Shown here piece after piece: positions 42,800-51,281 of a stretch of 64,000 bases of DNA. The stretch lies in assembly GCF_013409995.1 (NCBI RefSeq), contig NZ_JACCBX010000012.1:62001-126000 (forward strand). Direction: 5' to 3'. The notes under the pieces were generated by a model. That model was not told the DNA's origin and did not search any database. It saw only the letters and a program-made list of their open reading frames with translations. Made by a program: the position numbers and the translations under genes. This stretch comes from Neobacillus driksii (GTDB lineage Bacteria; Bacillota; Bacilli; Bacillales; Cytobacillaceae). The stretch's first letter is position 1. The number at the start of each line of letters is the position of its first letter.

Positions 42800-43078
42800 A
42801 TGTTTTTTCTTTTGCTGACAGGGATGATTATTTCATTTGTGGTCGGAACCACGTTATTAATCAATGGTGAAATGGTTTTTGGGATACTTGCCACAGTGCT
42901 GGGTATTTTATTACTGCTGTTTACACTGTTTTATTATGGAAGAAAGAAATACCGTAAAAAGAAGTATGACTGTACACCAGACTGTCCGACTTTTGATTGC
43001 GGACCGGACTGTGATGGTAAATCCGATTGTGATGGGGGACCTGATTGTGACTGTGATTGTGGACCAAATTGTAATTAA
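42800..43078 (+). CDS. Two-helix membrane protein with a Cys/Asp-rich tail
   Basis: The 92-residue protein has two membrane helices (about 2-21 and 24-45), a lysine/arginine patch (YGRKKYRKKK) and then a tail of about 35 residues with at least ten cysteines and many aspartates in DC, CGPDC and CDGG words. Such a tail should bind metal ions or form disulfides. By the positive-inside rule the tail lies in the cytoplasm. GGTGG precedes the ATG. Its last 20 bases overlap the DUF2085 gene. No family is recognised. Confidence 0.6.
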   Translation: MFFLLLTGMIISFVVGTTLLINGEMVFGILATVLGILLLLFTLFYYGRKKYRKKKYDCTPDCPTFDCGPDCDGKSDCDGGPDCDCDCGPNCN

Positions 43079-43409
43079 TCTGAAGCGGCTGATTGATATT
43101 GTACCTTGTCATCGGATGAAGTCAAGAAGTCTAACGATTAAAGGATATACACTGCCAATATGCGCAAGGTGCACGGGAATATTATTGGGGTATTTATTTT
43201 TCCCTTTTCTATTTGTCTATGATTTAGATTTCCCACTTTGGCTAGGTATCACATTAAATTTTCGAATGGTTTTGGATGGTTGGACCCAAAAAAGGAAATA
43301 TCGAATGAGTAATAACACATTGAGAGTATCAACTGGTATCGTGAGCGGCTTTGGTCAGAGCATTATTATCGTTAGTCTTAGTCAAATTATAATTTCGATT
43401 TTATTGTAA
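43059..43409 (+). CDS. DUF2085 domain-containing membrane protein
   Basis: The protein of about 116 residues has the DUF2085 signature LIDIVPCHRMKSRSLTIKGY, then LPICARCTGILLGYLFFPFL with the conserved CARCTG, and a C-terminal membrane helix. The cysteines and His suggest a bound metal. The start is not certain: GTG at 43059, inside the end of the upstream gene, gives the usual family length, while longer in-frame starts lie in the Cys/Asp tail region. Function is unknown. Confidence 0.7.
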   Translation: MDQIVINLKRLIDIVPCHRMKSRSLTIKGYTLPICARCTGILLGYLFFPFLFVYDLDFPLWLGITLNFRMVLDGWTQKRKYRMSNNTLRVSTGIVSGFGQSIIIVSLSQIIISILL

Positions 43410-43489
43410 AAAAGTAAACTACTATCCGTTTCATGCTCGTCCTAGAAAGCATAGTATAAATAAGGACGTTATGAAAGGAAGTATGTTTT

Positions 43490-43585
43490 ATGTTTGATTT
43501 CCTATTTGATTTCTTATCTCAGCTAATCACACTGATTTACCAGTTCCTTTTAAACATTTTAGAAGTATTTCAAAATCTTTTATAA
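43490..43585 (+). CDS. 31-residue hydrophobic peptide
   Basis: GAAAGGAAG is followed by an ATG and 31 codons (MFDFLFDFLSQLITLIYQFL, then LNILEVFQNLL) and a stop, and a terminator hairpin follows at once. The product is amphipathic to hydrophobic with only three acidic residues and no lysine or arginine. It resembles small membrane peptides such as toxin-like or regulatory peptides in size. No family can be assigned, and no antisense antitoxin is evident. Confidence 0.5.
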   Translation: MFDFLFDFLSQLITLIYQFLLNILEVFQNLL

Positions 43586-43613
43586 AGGTCGAGAATACCG
43601 GCCTTTTTTTTGT
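43586..43613 (+). terminator. Terminator after the hydrophobic peptide gene
   Basis: AAGGTCG and CGGCCTT pair (one G-T) with about seven bases between, then a run of T. Confidence 0.75.
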
Positions 43614-43653
43614 TAAAGTAAAATTATTGGAATGTAAAGGTTGTGTTGTTGTT

Positions 43654-44079
43654 GTGGAATGCTTAGGGTGTAATTTGGCAAATAAAAATCTGCCTGTACA
43701 TGTTGTTTTTGAAGATGAATATGTTTGTTGTTTCCTAGACCATGAGCCATTTAATGAAGGGCATATTATGATAGTGCCTAAACAACATGTTTATGACGCA
43801 GATGAACTTGACGAAAACACAGCAAATTCAATTATGAAAGCATCTATTCTTCTATCAAAAGCAATTAAAAAACTGTTTAATCCGGATGGGATCACCATAT
43901 GCCAAAATGGCGGGGTATTTAATGAATTAGCGCACTACCATATGCATGTTGTACCTAAATATAAAGATCAATCATTTGCTAATTTTTATTTAGAAGATGA
44001 GATTATCATAGAAGATGAAACGAAGTTAAAAGAAACAACTAGAAAACTAATTGATGCAATTGGTGAGTTAATCAAATAA
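43654..44079 (+). CDS. HIT family protein
   Basis: The protein of about 141 residues has the histidine triad AHYHMHVVPK at the usual distance, plus DHEPFNEGHIMIVPKQHV. The family hydrolyses or transfers nucleotides (dinucleotide hydrolase or phosphoramidase). GTG at 43654 gives the expected start MECLGC, with AAAGG upstream; a TTG nine codons earlier is less likely. It lies 12 bases before the histidine phosphatase fusion gene and is probably cotranscribed. Confidence 0.85.
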   Translation: MECLGCNLANKNLPVHVVFEDEYVCCFLDHEPFNEGHIMIVPKQHVYDADELDENTANSIMKASILLSKAIKKLFNPDGITICQNGGVFNELAHYHMHVVPKYKDQSFANFYLEDEIIIEDETKLKETTRKLIDAIGELIK

Positions 44080-44091
44080 AAGGAGATGCTT

Positions 44092-45462
44092 ATGATCACT
44101 CTATACATAACACGGCACGGTGAAACAGAATGGAATCGTGAAAAAAGAATGCAAGGCTGGCTGGATTCAAATCTAACGGAAAATGGAATTAAAAATGCTA
44201 TATCTTTAGGTGAAAGATTGAAAGAAATAGAGTTAACTGCCATTTTTTCAAGTACAAGCGGGAGGACGAAAGCGACTGCCAGCTTGATACGGGGAGAAAG
44301 AGATATTCCTGTGATTTATGATGAAAATTTGAGGGAAATTAAACTGGGTCGATGGGAAGGAAAAACTCATTCTTCCATTAAAGAAATGTATCAAACCGAG
44401 TATGAGTCCTTCTGGAACGCACCTCACCAATATGCAACTGTGGGAGGAGAAACGTTTGAAGAGACACGAGCAAGAGCCGTTCAGGTTTTAAATCGAATAA
44501 AAAGAGAATATAAATCTGGGAATATATTATTGGTTACTCATTCTGTCGTAATTAAGTGTTTATATACATTTTTTAAGAGTTCCCCTATTGAAACCTTATG
44601 GGATCCTCCTTATATACATGATACCAGTCTTACCATTGTAGAAATGAATGAAAATGGTTTTAAACTGGAGTTAGAAGGAGATATTGCTCATTTGGAAACA
44701 GCAATTTTATTTAGTAGAGAAGGGGGGAGCTTTAGAGAAATTGGAGTGAGGGAGATGAATAGAATCGATCCATATAGAGCAGCGGAACTGTTTACTTTGA
44801 ATCATTTTCCGAATTGTCACGCAGCCTTGTTAGCTGGGAGTGTAGTTAGAGGTGAGGGCACAGAAACATCAGACCTTGATATTGTGATAGTTGATAGTAA
44901 TCTACAATCTGCATATAGAGAGTCATTCATTGAATTTGGATGGAAAATAGAGGTTTTTGTACATAATTTATCTTCATATAAAGACTTTTTTAAAAGTGAT
45001 TGTGAACGGGCGAGACCTTCCTTGCCTAAAATGGTTTCAGAAGGAATAGTGTTAAAAGATAGTGGAATTATGGAGGCTATTAAACAAGAAGCAAAAGATT
45101 TATTGGTGAAGGGTCCGGAAGAATGGTCAGCTGAAACCATAAGAATTAAGCGTTATTTTATAACGGATGCGCTTGATGATTTTATAGGTTGTTCAGTGCG
45201 GGCTGAAGAAATATTCATCGCTAATACACTTGCTGAACTAGTTAGTGAATTTGTCTTGAGAACCAATCGACGATGGATTGGTTCTTCTAAATGGTTAATA
45301 CGTTCATTAAGAAACTATGATGAAAAATTTGCAGATCTTTTTGTCGACACCTTTGATATTTTTTATAAAACCGGAGATAAAAATAGGATTATCGTAATGG
45401 TTGATGATGTCCTCCAGCCATTTGGCGGGCGGTTATTTCAAGGGTTTTCATTAGGGAAATAG
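44092..45462 (+). CDS. Histidine phosphatase - nucleotidyltransferase fusion protein
   Basis: The protein of about 456 residues joins two families in one frame. The first 200 are a phosphoglycerate-mutase-type histidine phosphatase (YITRHGETEWNREKRMQGW, later LLVTHSVVIK). From about 215 a nucleotidyltransferase domain follows, with LAGSVVRGEGTETSDLDIVI (GS...SDLD metal-binding motif) and EVFVHNLSSYKDFF. ATG at 44092 has AGGAG six bases before it; the ATG at 44086 adjoins that site directly. The join lies near FSREGGSFREIGVREMNRI. It follows the HIT gene by 12 bases. Substrates are unknown. Confidence 0.8.
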   Translation: MITLYITRHGETEWNREKRMQGWLDSNLTENGIKNAISLGERLKEIELTAIFSSTSGRTKATASLIRGERDIPVIYDENLREIKLGRWEGKTHSSIKEMYQTEYESFWNAPHQYATVGGETFEETRARAVQVLNRIKREYKSGNILLVTHSVVIKCLYTFFKSSPIETLWDPPYIHDTSLTIVEMNENGFKLELEGDIAHLETAILFSREGGSFREIGVREMNRIDPYRAAELFTLNHFPNCHAALLAGSVVRGEGTETSDLDIVIVDSNLQSAYRESFIEFGWKIEVFVHNLSSYKDFFKSDCERARPSLPKMVSEGIVLKDSGIMEAIKQEAKDLLVKGPEEWSAETIRIKRYFITDALDDFIGCSVRAEEIFIANTLAELVSEFVLRTNRRWIGSSKWLIRSLRNYDEKFADLFVDTFDIFYKTGDKNRIIVMVDDVLQPFGGRLFQGFSLGK

Positions 45463-45552
45463 TATGCGATTCGGACAGGCATAGCAATAAAACATAGGGA
45501 GAGGTCTACAGTTCTATTTTTTTAAATAGTAACTGGGAGGCATGGGAGATAT

Positions 45553-46266
45553 ATGACAAAGAAAAAGACCATTTTTGGAGTAATTGTACTGCTTTTTATT
45601 ATTATTTGTTGGTTTTTATATCAAAAAATAACAGACGACACCTATAAAGGGATGTCAATTATCCCTGAAGAACACAAGGATATCCCTTTATTCAAAGGAT
45701 TAGAACCAACTGAACACCAATATATTATGAAGGGGAATCACTGGGAGGATATTTATCATTTTTACATGAAGGAACTTCCTGGGCGGGGTTGGCAAAAGGA
45801 GTATACAGAATCTGCACTTGACGATAATGAGGCTGATAATGATTGGAGTGGATTTATGTCACGCTGGAGAAAAGAAGATTTTGATGGTGAATTATGGATT
45901 TCTGCTCAGTACAATCAAAGTGAGGACCAAACAGAGGTCATGTTTGATAAAACGGAAATTTTACAAACAACTACTTGGATTGAGGATGTTCCAGATAGTA
46001 TTTGTATCTATCAGAGTCCAAGTGATCAAAACTGTACAGAAATTAAAGATAAATCCAAGGTAGAACAAATCATAAGGTTCATTAACGAAGCAATGGATAC
46101 GAATGAAGAAGTGGATTCTCGAAATGAAACATTGATAATAGATCTTAATGATAGTAAAGTAAACGTTTTTTATGAAGATGAAAAAGAAATTTTTCTAAAA
46201 TCTGAAAAAGGTACAAAATTGATGAAACCCGAGCATGAATTCTTAGAACTTCTCATCGAAAAATAA
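45553..46266 (+). CDS. Membrane-anchored protein of unknown function (237 residues)
   Basis: There is one N-terminal membrane helix (about residues 5-23), then an extracellular part rich in acidic residues and tryptophan. Repeated WxxIYHFYM and LWISAQYNQSEDQTEVMFDK stretches suggest a mixed alpha/beta domain. I do not recognise a family. GGGAGGCATGGGAG precedes the ATG. It is the only gene in its stretch and is followed by the acetyltransferase gene 80 bases on. Confidence 0.55.
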   Translation: MTKKKTIFGVIVLLFIIICWFLYQKITDDTYKGMSIIPEEHKDIPLFKGLEPTEHQYIMKGNHWEDIYHFYMKELPGRGWQKEYTESALDDNEADNDWSGFMSRWRKEDFDGELWISAQYNQSEDQTEVMFDKTEILQTTTWIEDVPDSICIYQSPSDQNCTEIKDKSKVEQIIRFINEAMDTNEEVDSRNETLIIDLNDSKVNVFYEDEKEIFLKSEKGTKLMKPEHEFLELLIEK

Positions 46267-46345
46267 TCGGATTACTATCGGTATTAAATATGGAAAAAAC
46301 ACACATACTTTCCTCATTAAGACACTTTACCAGAGGAGTAGTAGT

Positions 46346-46921
46346 ATGCATTGGTATGAGAAATTAAATCAATATTTTCCGATTGAAGAAATGAAGTCTA
46401 GGGAGCATATGGAAACTTTATTAAAAGAGCGTTCCGATATTTATCATAAAGCTGAAGGTCCGAATCATGTTTTGATGTATGCAGAGTTAGAGGATTTTGT
46501 ATTTATTGACTATCTTTTTGTTTCAAAAGATGCACGCGGCCAGGGACTTGGTCATAAGCTTCTCGAAAAAATGAAACAAAAAGGAAAGCCTATTATTCTT
46601 GAAGTTGAACCCGTTAACTATCAAGACAGTGATTCAGGAAAAAGGCTTCATTTTTACAAAAGAGAAGGTTTTGAACACGCTAATTCCATCGGCTATGAGA
46701 GAAGGTCGTTAGCGACAAATGAGGTTAATAAAATGGAAATTCTTTATTGGGCTCCAAATAAAGAGTCTGAGGAACTAATCTTTGAGGCCATGAGAAAGAC
46801 GTATGATAAAATTCATACCTATAAGGATCAGCACTTCTATGGAGAATCATACCAACCTGTTGAAGAGGTTTTGACCTTTAATGAAGATCCACAGAGTCAA
46901 AATATATTAGACAATTTATGA
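46346..46921 (+). CDS. GNAT family N-acetyltransferase
   Basis: The 191-residue protein has the GNAT core: DFVFIDYLFVSKDARGQGLG (the acetyl-CoA loop RGQGLGHKLL), then GKPIILEVEPVN and HFYKREGFEHA. The C-terminal 60 residues extend past the core. It transfers an acetyl group from acetyl-CoA to an unknown amine. GAGGAG precedes the ATG. A terminator follows at 46926. Confidence 0.8.
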   Translation: MHWYEKLNQYFPIEEMKSREHMETLLKERSDIYHKAEGPNHVLMYAELEDFVFIDYLFVSKDARGQGLGHKLLEKMKQKGKPIILEVEPVNYQDSDSGKRLHFYKREGFEHANSIGYERRSLATNEVNKMEILYWAPNKESEELIFEAMRKTYDKIHTYKDQHFYGESYQPVEEVLTFNEDPQSQNILDNL

Positions 46922-46925
46922 AAAA

Positions 46926-46960
46926 AATGCACTGCTCCATAACGAGTAGTGCATTTTTTT
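46926..46960. terminator. Bidirectional terminator between the acetyltransferase and DUF3891 genes
   Basis: AATGCACT (46926-46933) and AGTGCATT (46948-46955) flank a 14-base loop, with A and T runs on both sides. Confidence 0.75.
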
Positions 46961-47725
46961 CTATTTAAAAACTACCTTCCTAATCGAAACAGGCGTGTCC
47001 TTATATGCTTGGATAATGCCGTGCTTTTCAATTTGGTCTTTTATTACTGCTCGATAGGGCAGCTCAACTTCCATTTCCTTTTTCAGTGGTGAGAAGGATA
47101 GCGAAACCGTTTCTGGGTTTTCCCAATGAGCAACAATTGGCTTGTCCGTAACAAACGGAAATAACTGTGGAAACCCATTGCGAAAAAATGAGTGAATCCC
47201 TTTATTATCTCCAGGTTCATTTAGACTGATAAACAGGGATAAATAATCACAAAATTTTAATAAATCTAAGTGGTACATTAGGGTTTCTTGTTTATGCTTA
47301 TCCCCCGTTAATTGCAATTCCTTTGAAAGCTGTTCCTGTCTTTGCTTTTCTTCTTTCCAAAATTCCCTGACAGCAGACTCGCTTGAATCTTGAATGAACG
47401 ATGAGTAGTGCAAGCTGCATAAAAGTCCTGCATACTTGCTTAGTTTTTCTACTTCGTCTAATCCCTTTTTATAAAAAGTAATTTTGAGGGATAGTGGATA
47501 ATCAATAAAAGAGTACGGTTTCTCCGTTTTATCATTCCATACCGGGGACGAATCCATTTCAATCCAGCCTCGGTCATGTTCTTTAATTGCCAGCAGTACT
47601 TCTTGAGTACGGTTATCATCAAAAAAATAATCCTCTTTGCAATTCCGAGCGATAACGCCAGCAATTTGTGCGTGTTCATTCTGAGTTACCATAAGAAAGC
47701 TTTGTTCCCGTTCCAGTATAATCAT
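46961..47725 (-). CDS. DUF3891 family protein
   Basis: The protein of about 254 residues has the DUF3891 start MIILEREQSFLMVTQNEHAQ, followed by LAIKEHDRGWIEMDSSPVWN with histidines. An upstream in-frame extension of 46 residues shows no such family text, so ATG at 47725 is used. The domain is all-helical, with HD-like His/Asp motifs that may bind a metal; the function is unknown. YjbQ follows on the same strand 175 bases upstream of its start. Confidence 0.78.
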   Translation of the reverse strand: MIILEREQSFLMVTQNEHAQIAGVIARNCKEDYFFDDNRTQEVLLAIKEHDRGWIEMDSSPVWNDKTEKPYSFIDYPLSLKITFYKKGLDEVEKLSKYAGLLCSLHYSSFIQDSSESAVREFWKEEKQRQEQLSKELQLTGDKHKQETLMYHLDLLKFCDYLSLFISLNEPGDNKGIHSFFRNGFPQLFPFVTDKPIVAHWENPETVSLSFSPLKKEMEVELPYRAVIKDQIEKHGIIQAYKDTPVSIRKVVFK

Positions 47726-47899
47726 TCTCGTAAATCCCTTTCCTTTGTAAAAACTGAACTTGTTCGGATTCCACATGCTTCCTTTTATATTTCCTTTATC
47801 TAGTAGATCTAAACCAAAACTTCCTGCAATCTTGATAACATAAGAAGGAAAAGAACTACCCAATAAAGAATTAACTATTTCGGCTAAATAATTTTAAGG

Positions 47900-48295
47900 T
47901 TAGAGGATTTTTACATAAAACGTTCGTGTACGCGGTCCGTCAAACTCGCAAAAGTATATTCCCTGCCACGTACCTAACAGCAATTGTCCGTTTGCAATAA
48001 TAACATATTGTGAAGCTCCGACTGTACTTGCTTTCATATGGGCTGCAGTATTGCCTTCCATATGCCGATCTTGTGCATGGTGCCATGGATAAACCTCGTC
48101 AAAGCGCCGAATCATGTCTCGTTTCACATCTGGGTCAGCGTTCTCATTAATGGTAGTACCAGCTGTTGTATGTGGACAATAGACGATAGCAGATCCTTCC
48201 TGCAGGTTATTTTCTGTAATGAATTCCTGAACCTGATGGGTGATTTCTATCATTTGATCACGAGTGTTCGTTTTTAACGTAAATTTTTTTAGCAT
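47900..48295 (-). CDS. YjbQ (UPF0047) family protein
   Basis: The 131-residue protein has the conserved core [36 protein letters not shown] and the C-terminal [20 protein letters not shown]. The family has been linked to a secondary thiamine-phosphate synthase activity, which may be accidental. The ATG follows AAGGAAGGATCC. It is read toward the DUF3891 gene and is divergent from comB. Confidence 0.88.
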   Translation of the reverse strand: MLKKFTLKTNTRDQMIEITHQVQEFITENNLQEGSAIVYCPHTTAGTTINENADPDVKRDMIRRFDEVYPWHHAQDRHMEGNTAAHMKASTVGASQYVIIANGQLLLGTWQGIYFCEFDGPRTRTFYVKIL

Positions 48296-48348
48296 AGGAT
48301 CCTTCCTTTCAAATCATTTAAAAAATTATATAAAGGTGGTGGTTTGTA

Positions 48349-49107
48349 TTGTTCAGTCAATCTCCCTATGTGTGTCGAATGGAATGGGGCAGACGCGGCG
48401 CTAGAGAAGCGGCAGAACGCGGTGATATTATTATTATAGTCGATATCTTAAGTTTCTCATCCACTGTGGTATCTGCATTGCATTTCGGTGCGATGATTTA
48501 TCCTTATCCCCCGTATGGTAACGGGAAACAATACGCGAAAGAAGTGAATGCTGAATATATTTTGGGCAGAGCGGAGGCAGCAAAGGCGGGGAAACCGACA
48601 TTGTCCCCTGTTTCCTTTAATGAAGAACATTCAAAAAAGGGGTATGTACTTTCCTCACTAAATGGAGCTTTTTGCACTTGGATTGCCGCAAAGGCACAAG
48701 CACTTTTTATTGGATCTCTATTAAATGCGACTGCAGTGGCTTCCGCAGCTAATCAATTAAGATTAAAAACGAAAGCAAACATTACAGTAATCCCTTGTGG
48801 TGAGCAATGGAGTAATGGGAGAGAAGAGGAAGATACTCTTCGTCCTGCTATGGAGGATTATTTAGGTGCCGGCGCTATTTTATCTTATTTGGAAGGTGAG
48901 AAATCACCAGAAGCAGAAGTATGTATGGGTGCATTCCTGCAGGCGGAGCCAAAATTAGACGCACTGATTTGGGATAGAGGAAGCAGTCGAGAATTGCGTG
49001 AACGAGGATTTGCTGCAGATGTAGAACATTGCAGCAGGTTAAATGTTTATCAAAGTGTTCCGATTTTAAAAGATAATCATTTTGTTTTATATAATGGGGA
49101 GTTGTAG
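48349..49107 (+). CDS. 2-phosphosulfolactate phosphatase family protein (ComB)
   Basis: The 252-residue protein fits ComB: ERGDIIIIVDILSFSSTVVS near the start, SFNEEHSKKGYVLSSLNGAF and a C-terminal RGFAADVEHCSRLN. In methanogens ComB makes sulfolactate for coenzyme M; in Bacillus a related step gives sulfolactate in spores. The start is TTG at 48349 after AAAGGTGG. The next gene, an acetyltransferase, is three bases away, so they are probably coupled. Confidence 0.82.
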   Translation: MFSQSPYVCRMEWGRRGAREAAERGDIIIIVDILSFSSTVVSALHFGAMIYPYPPYGNGKQYAKEVNAEYILGRAEAAKAGKPTLSPVSFNEEHSKKGYVLSSLNGAFCTWIAAKAQALFIGSLLNATAVASAANQLRLKTKANITVIPCGEQWSNGREEEDTLRPAMEDYLGAGAILSYLEGEKSPEAEVCMGAFLQAEPKLDALIWDRGSSRELRERGFAADVEHCSRLNVYQSVPILKDNHFVLYNGEL

Positions 49108-49110
49108 CCA

Positions 49111-49509
49111 ATGGAGCACATTCGTATTCGACAGTACCAAGAAAATGATTTTAATAGAATTCAAGAGTTAAACCAGCAAGAGGGCTGGAGTAATTTAGTA
49201 GAAAAGAACGAAGATACAAAAGAGGCATGGAACCATTCAAATGTATCTTTGGTGGTGGAGGCAGACGGCGATGGAATAGTCGGATATATTAGAGGTTTTA
49301 CCGACACGCGTATCACTATATATATATGTGAATTGTTAATTGACAAAAAGTATCGTGGGTCAGGTATCGGGAAAAAGTTGCTTCAGTACGTTCATGCTAA
49401 ATATCCAAGTACGAGAATGGAACTTCTTGCTTCTAGTATCTCTCATACATTTTATGAAGGTCAGGGCTATCGTCCATTTTACGGATTCAGAAAGACCTTT
49501 GAAGAATAG
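49111..49509 (+). CDS. GNAT family N-acetyltransferase
   Basis: The 132-residue protein has the GNAT core: IRIRQYQENDFNRIQELNQQ, ICELLIDKKYRGSGIGKKLL (acetyl-CoA loop) and HTFYEGQGYRPF. The acceptor is unknown. It lies three bases after comB and 12 before the histidine phosphatase-GNAT gene, so three plus-strand genes form one unit. Confidence 0.82.
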   Translation: MEHIRIRQYQENDFNRIQELNQQEGWSNLVEKNEDTKEAWNHSNVSLVVEADGDGIVGYIRGFTDTRITIYICELLIDKKYRGSGIGKKLLQYVHAKYPSTRMELLASSISHTFYEGQGYRPFYGFRKTFEE

Positions 49510-49521
49510 GAGTGAAAGTGA

Positions 49522-50589
49522 ATGAAGAAAATTTATCTTATCCGGCATTGTGAGGCTGAGGGGCAGCCGGCGGAAGCATCACTAACAGATAATGGCATTA
49601 AACAATCTGCCCATTTATCGGAATTTTTTAGAGATATTCCTATAGACCGCATTATTTCTAGTCCATATAACCGTGCAGTTCAAACGGTGGAGCCCCTTGC
49701 ACAAAGAATCAATCTTGAAATTGAAAAAAATGATTTATTAACAGAACGTATCCTTAGTTCCCAAAACCTTTCTGACTGGCTAGAAAAATTAAGAGCTACC
49801 TTTGATGACCTAGATTTGAAATTCGAAGGTGGAGAGTCAAGTAGTGAAGCAACGGAACGAATCATAGCCGTAATAGAGGAAGTTCAGAACAGTGAAGAGC
49901 TAAATACTATTATCGTCACACATGGAAATTTACTGTCCTTACTGCTAAATCATTATAATCATCATTTCGGTTTTGAAGAATGGAAAGGTTTACGTAATCC
50001 GGATGTGTTTCTTCTAAAAATCGAGAACGGAACCATAACATACGAAAGATTGTTAATGGAATCAAGCCATCAACTATCCTTGGTTAAACCAACAGTGGAG
50101 TTGATGGATGAATACCTGTCATTCTATAAGGAATGGATAGATAGCAACGAAGATATGATACCTTGGGTTATTAAAAAAGATCCTTCAGATTTTGAGGCAA
50201 TGGTCCAATTTTTAAGAGATAATGAGGAAGGAAGTAATCTGCCAGCAGGGTGGGTGCCTGATTCAACATTTTGGTTAATAAACCAAGACAAAAGAATACT
50301 CGGTGTGGTCAATATAAGACATCAATTAACACAAGATCTTTCCAATCGTGGCGGCCATATTGGTTACGGCATCCGTCCTTCAGAGAGAAGGAAAGGATTT
50401 GCCACTAGATTGCTTTCATTGTCGCTTGAAAAAGCTGATGAGTTAGGAATTAAAAAAGCTCTGGTTGTATGTGATGAAGATAATACCGGTTCCTATAAAA
50501 CGATCATAAATAATGGAGGGATACCAGATTCCGACTTTATTGAAGAAGATGGAAATATCATAAAAAGATTCTGGATAGAAACATGTTGA
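49522..50589 (+). CDS. Histidine phosphatase - GNAT fusion protein
   Basis: The 355-residue protein joins a histidine phosphatase (residues 1-175; IYLIRHCEAEGQPAEASLTD, then ISSPYNRAVQTVEP and IIVTHGNLLSLL) to a GNAT acetyltransferase (about 185-355; VELMDEYLSFYKEWIDSN, then GHIGYGIRPSERRKGFATRL). The catalytic RHxxE and final histidine are present, as is the RRKGFATRLL acetyl-CoA loop. The two parts would be separate genes in most genomes. AGGAGTGAAAGTG precedes the ATG. It is 12 bases past the acetyltransferase gene. Confidence 0.82.
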   Translation: MKKIYLIRHCEAEGQPAEASLTDNGIKQSAHLSEFFRDIPIDRIISSPYNRAVQTVEPLAQRINLEIEKNDLLTERILSSQNLSDWLEKLRATFDDLDLKFEGGESSSEATERIIAVIEEVQNSEELNTIIVTHGNLLSLLLNHYNHHFGFEEWKGLRNPDVFLLKIENGTITYERLLMESSHQLSLVKPTVELMDEYLSFYKEWIDSNEDMIPWVIKKDPSDFEAMVQFLRDNEEGSNLPAGWVPDSTFWLINQDKRILGVVNIRHQLTQDLSNRGGHIGYGIRPSERRKGFATRLLSLSLEKADELGIKKALVVCDEDNTGSYKTIINNGGIPDSDFIEEDGNIIKRFWIETC

Positions 50590-50653
50590 GAGGGTAAAAC
50601 AGGGGCAATAGAAGGAAGCACAAGAAGAAAACGTTATAAGTGGGGGAAAACTG

Positions 50654-51208
50654 GTGGTAATTGAAAAGGAAATCAAAGTGGTTATCGGAGCAGGGGAGTA
50701 CAATAATAATCCAGGCTGGTTACAAACTCAAGAAGAGGAGCTAAATTTACTGGATGAAGCAACTTGGGAGAACCTGTTTGCTAATAACTCGATAACAGCA
50801 ATTCTAGCTGAACACGTTTGGGAGCACTTAACCCATGAAGAAGGAATAGCTGCTGCAAAGCTATGTTTTAAGTATCTTAAGCCTTCTGGTTATATTCGCT
50901 GTGCCGTTCCAGATGGATTTTTTCCCGATGAGGAATATCAAAATTTAGTAAAAATCGGCGGACCTGGTCCAAAAGACCATCCTGCCGCAAGTCATAAGAT
51001 TGTACATAACTATCGTACATTATCGAAAATGTTTGAAGATGCAGGATATAGGGTTACTTTACTGGAATATTGTGATGACGAAGGTAATTTTCACTTCAAC
51101 GATTGGAGTCCTGAAGATGGAGTTATTTTCCGTTCAAAAAAGTTTGACCCAAGGAATAACGACAAACTATTATTTCCTTCTCTCATCATTGACGCAATAA
51201 AACCTTAA
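50654..51208 (+). CDS. SAM-dependent methyltransferase-like protein
   Basis: The 184-residue protein has the late part of a class I methyltransferase: ILAEHVWEHLTHEEGIAAAK, YLKPSGYIRCAVPDGFFPDE and an acidic C-terminal YCDDEGNFHFNDW. The early IGAGEYNNNPGW motif takes the place of the usual SAM-binding glycine loop, and the N-terminus is short. GTG at 50654 follows GGGGGAAAACTG. The substrate is unknown. Confidence 0.7.
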   Translation: MVIEKEIKVVIGAGEYNNNPGWLQTQEEELNLLDEATWENLFANNSITAILAEHVWEHLTHEEGIAAAKLCFKYLKPSGYIRCAVPDGFFPDEEYQNLVKIGGPGPKDHPAASHKIVHNYRTLSKMFEDAGYRVTLLEYCDDEGNFHFNDWSPEDGVIFRSKKFDPRNNDKLLFPSLIIDAIKP

Positions 51209-51252
51209 AGTATTACTACCGGAGTTCATGAGTTAATAGCTGGGCACATGCA

Positions 51253-51280
51253 AGGGGCAGGAAATATCTGCCCCTGCTAT
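51253..51280. terminator. Hairpin between the methyltransferase and small minus-strand gene
   Basis: AGGGGCAG (51253-51260) and CTGCCCCT (51268-51275) form a GC-rich stem with a seven-base loop; TATTTTA follows. Confidence 0.65.
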
Positions 51281-51281
51281 T

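Noticed and set aside
42864-43058. Long start for the DUF2085 protein
   Set aside because: The extra residues read through the Cys/Asp-tail gene in another frame and match nothing; the family length fits GTG at 43059.
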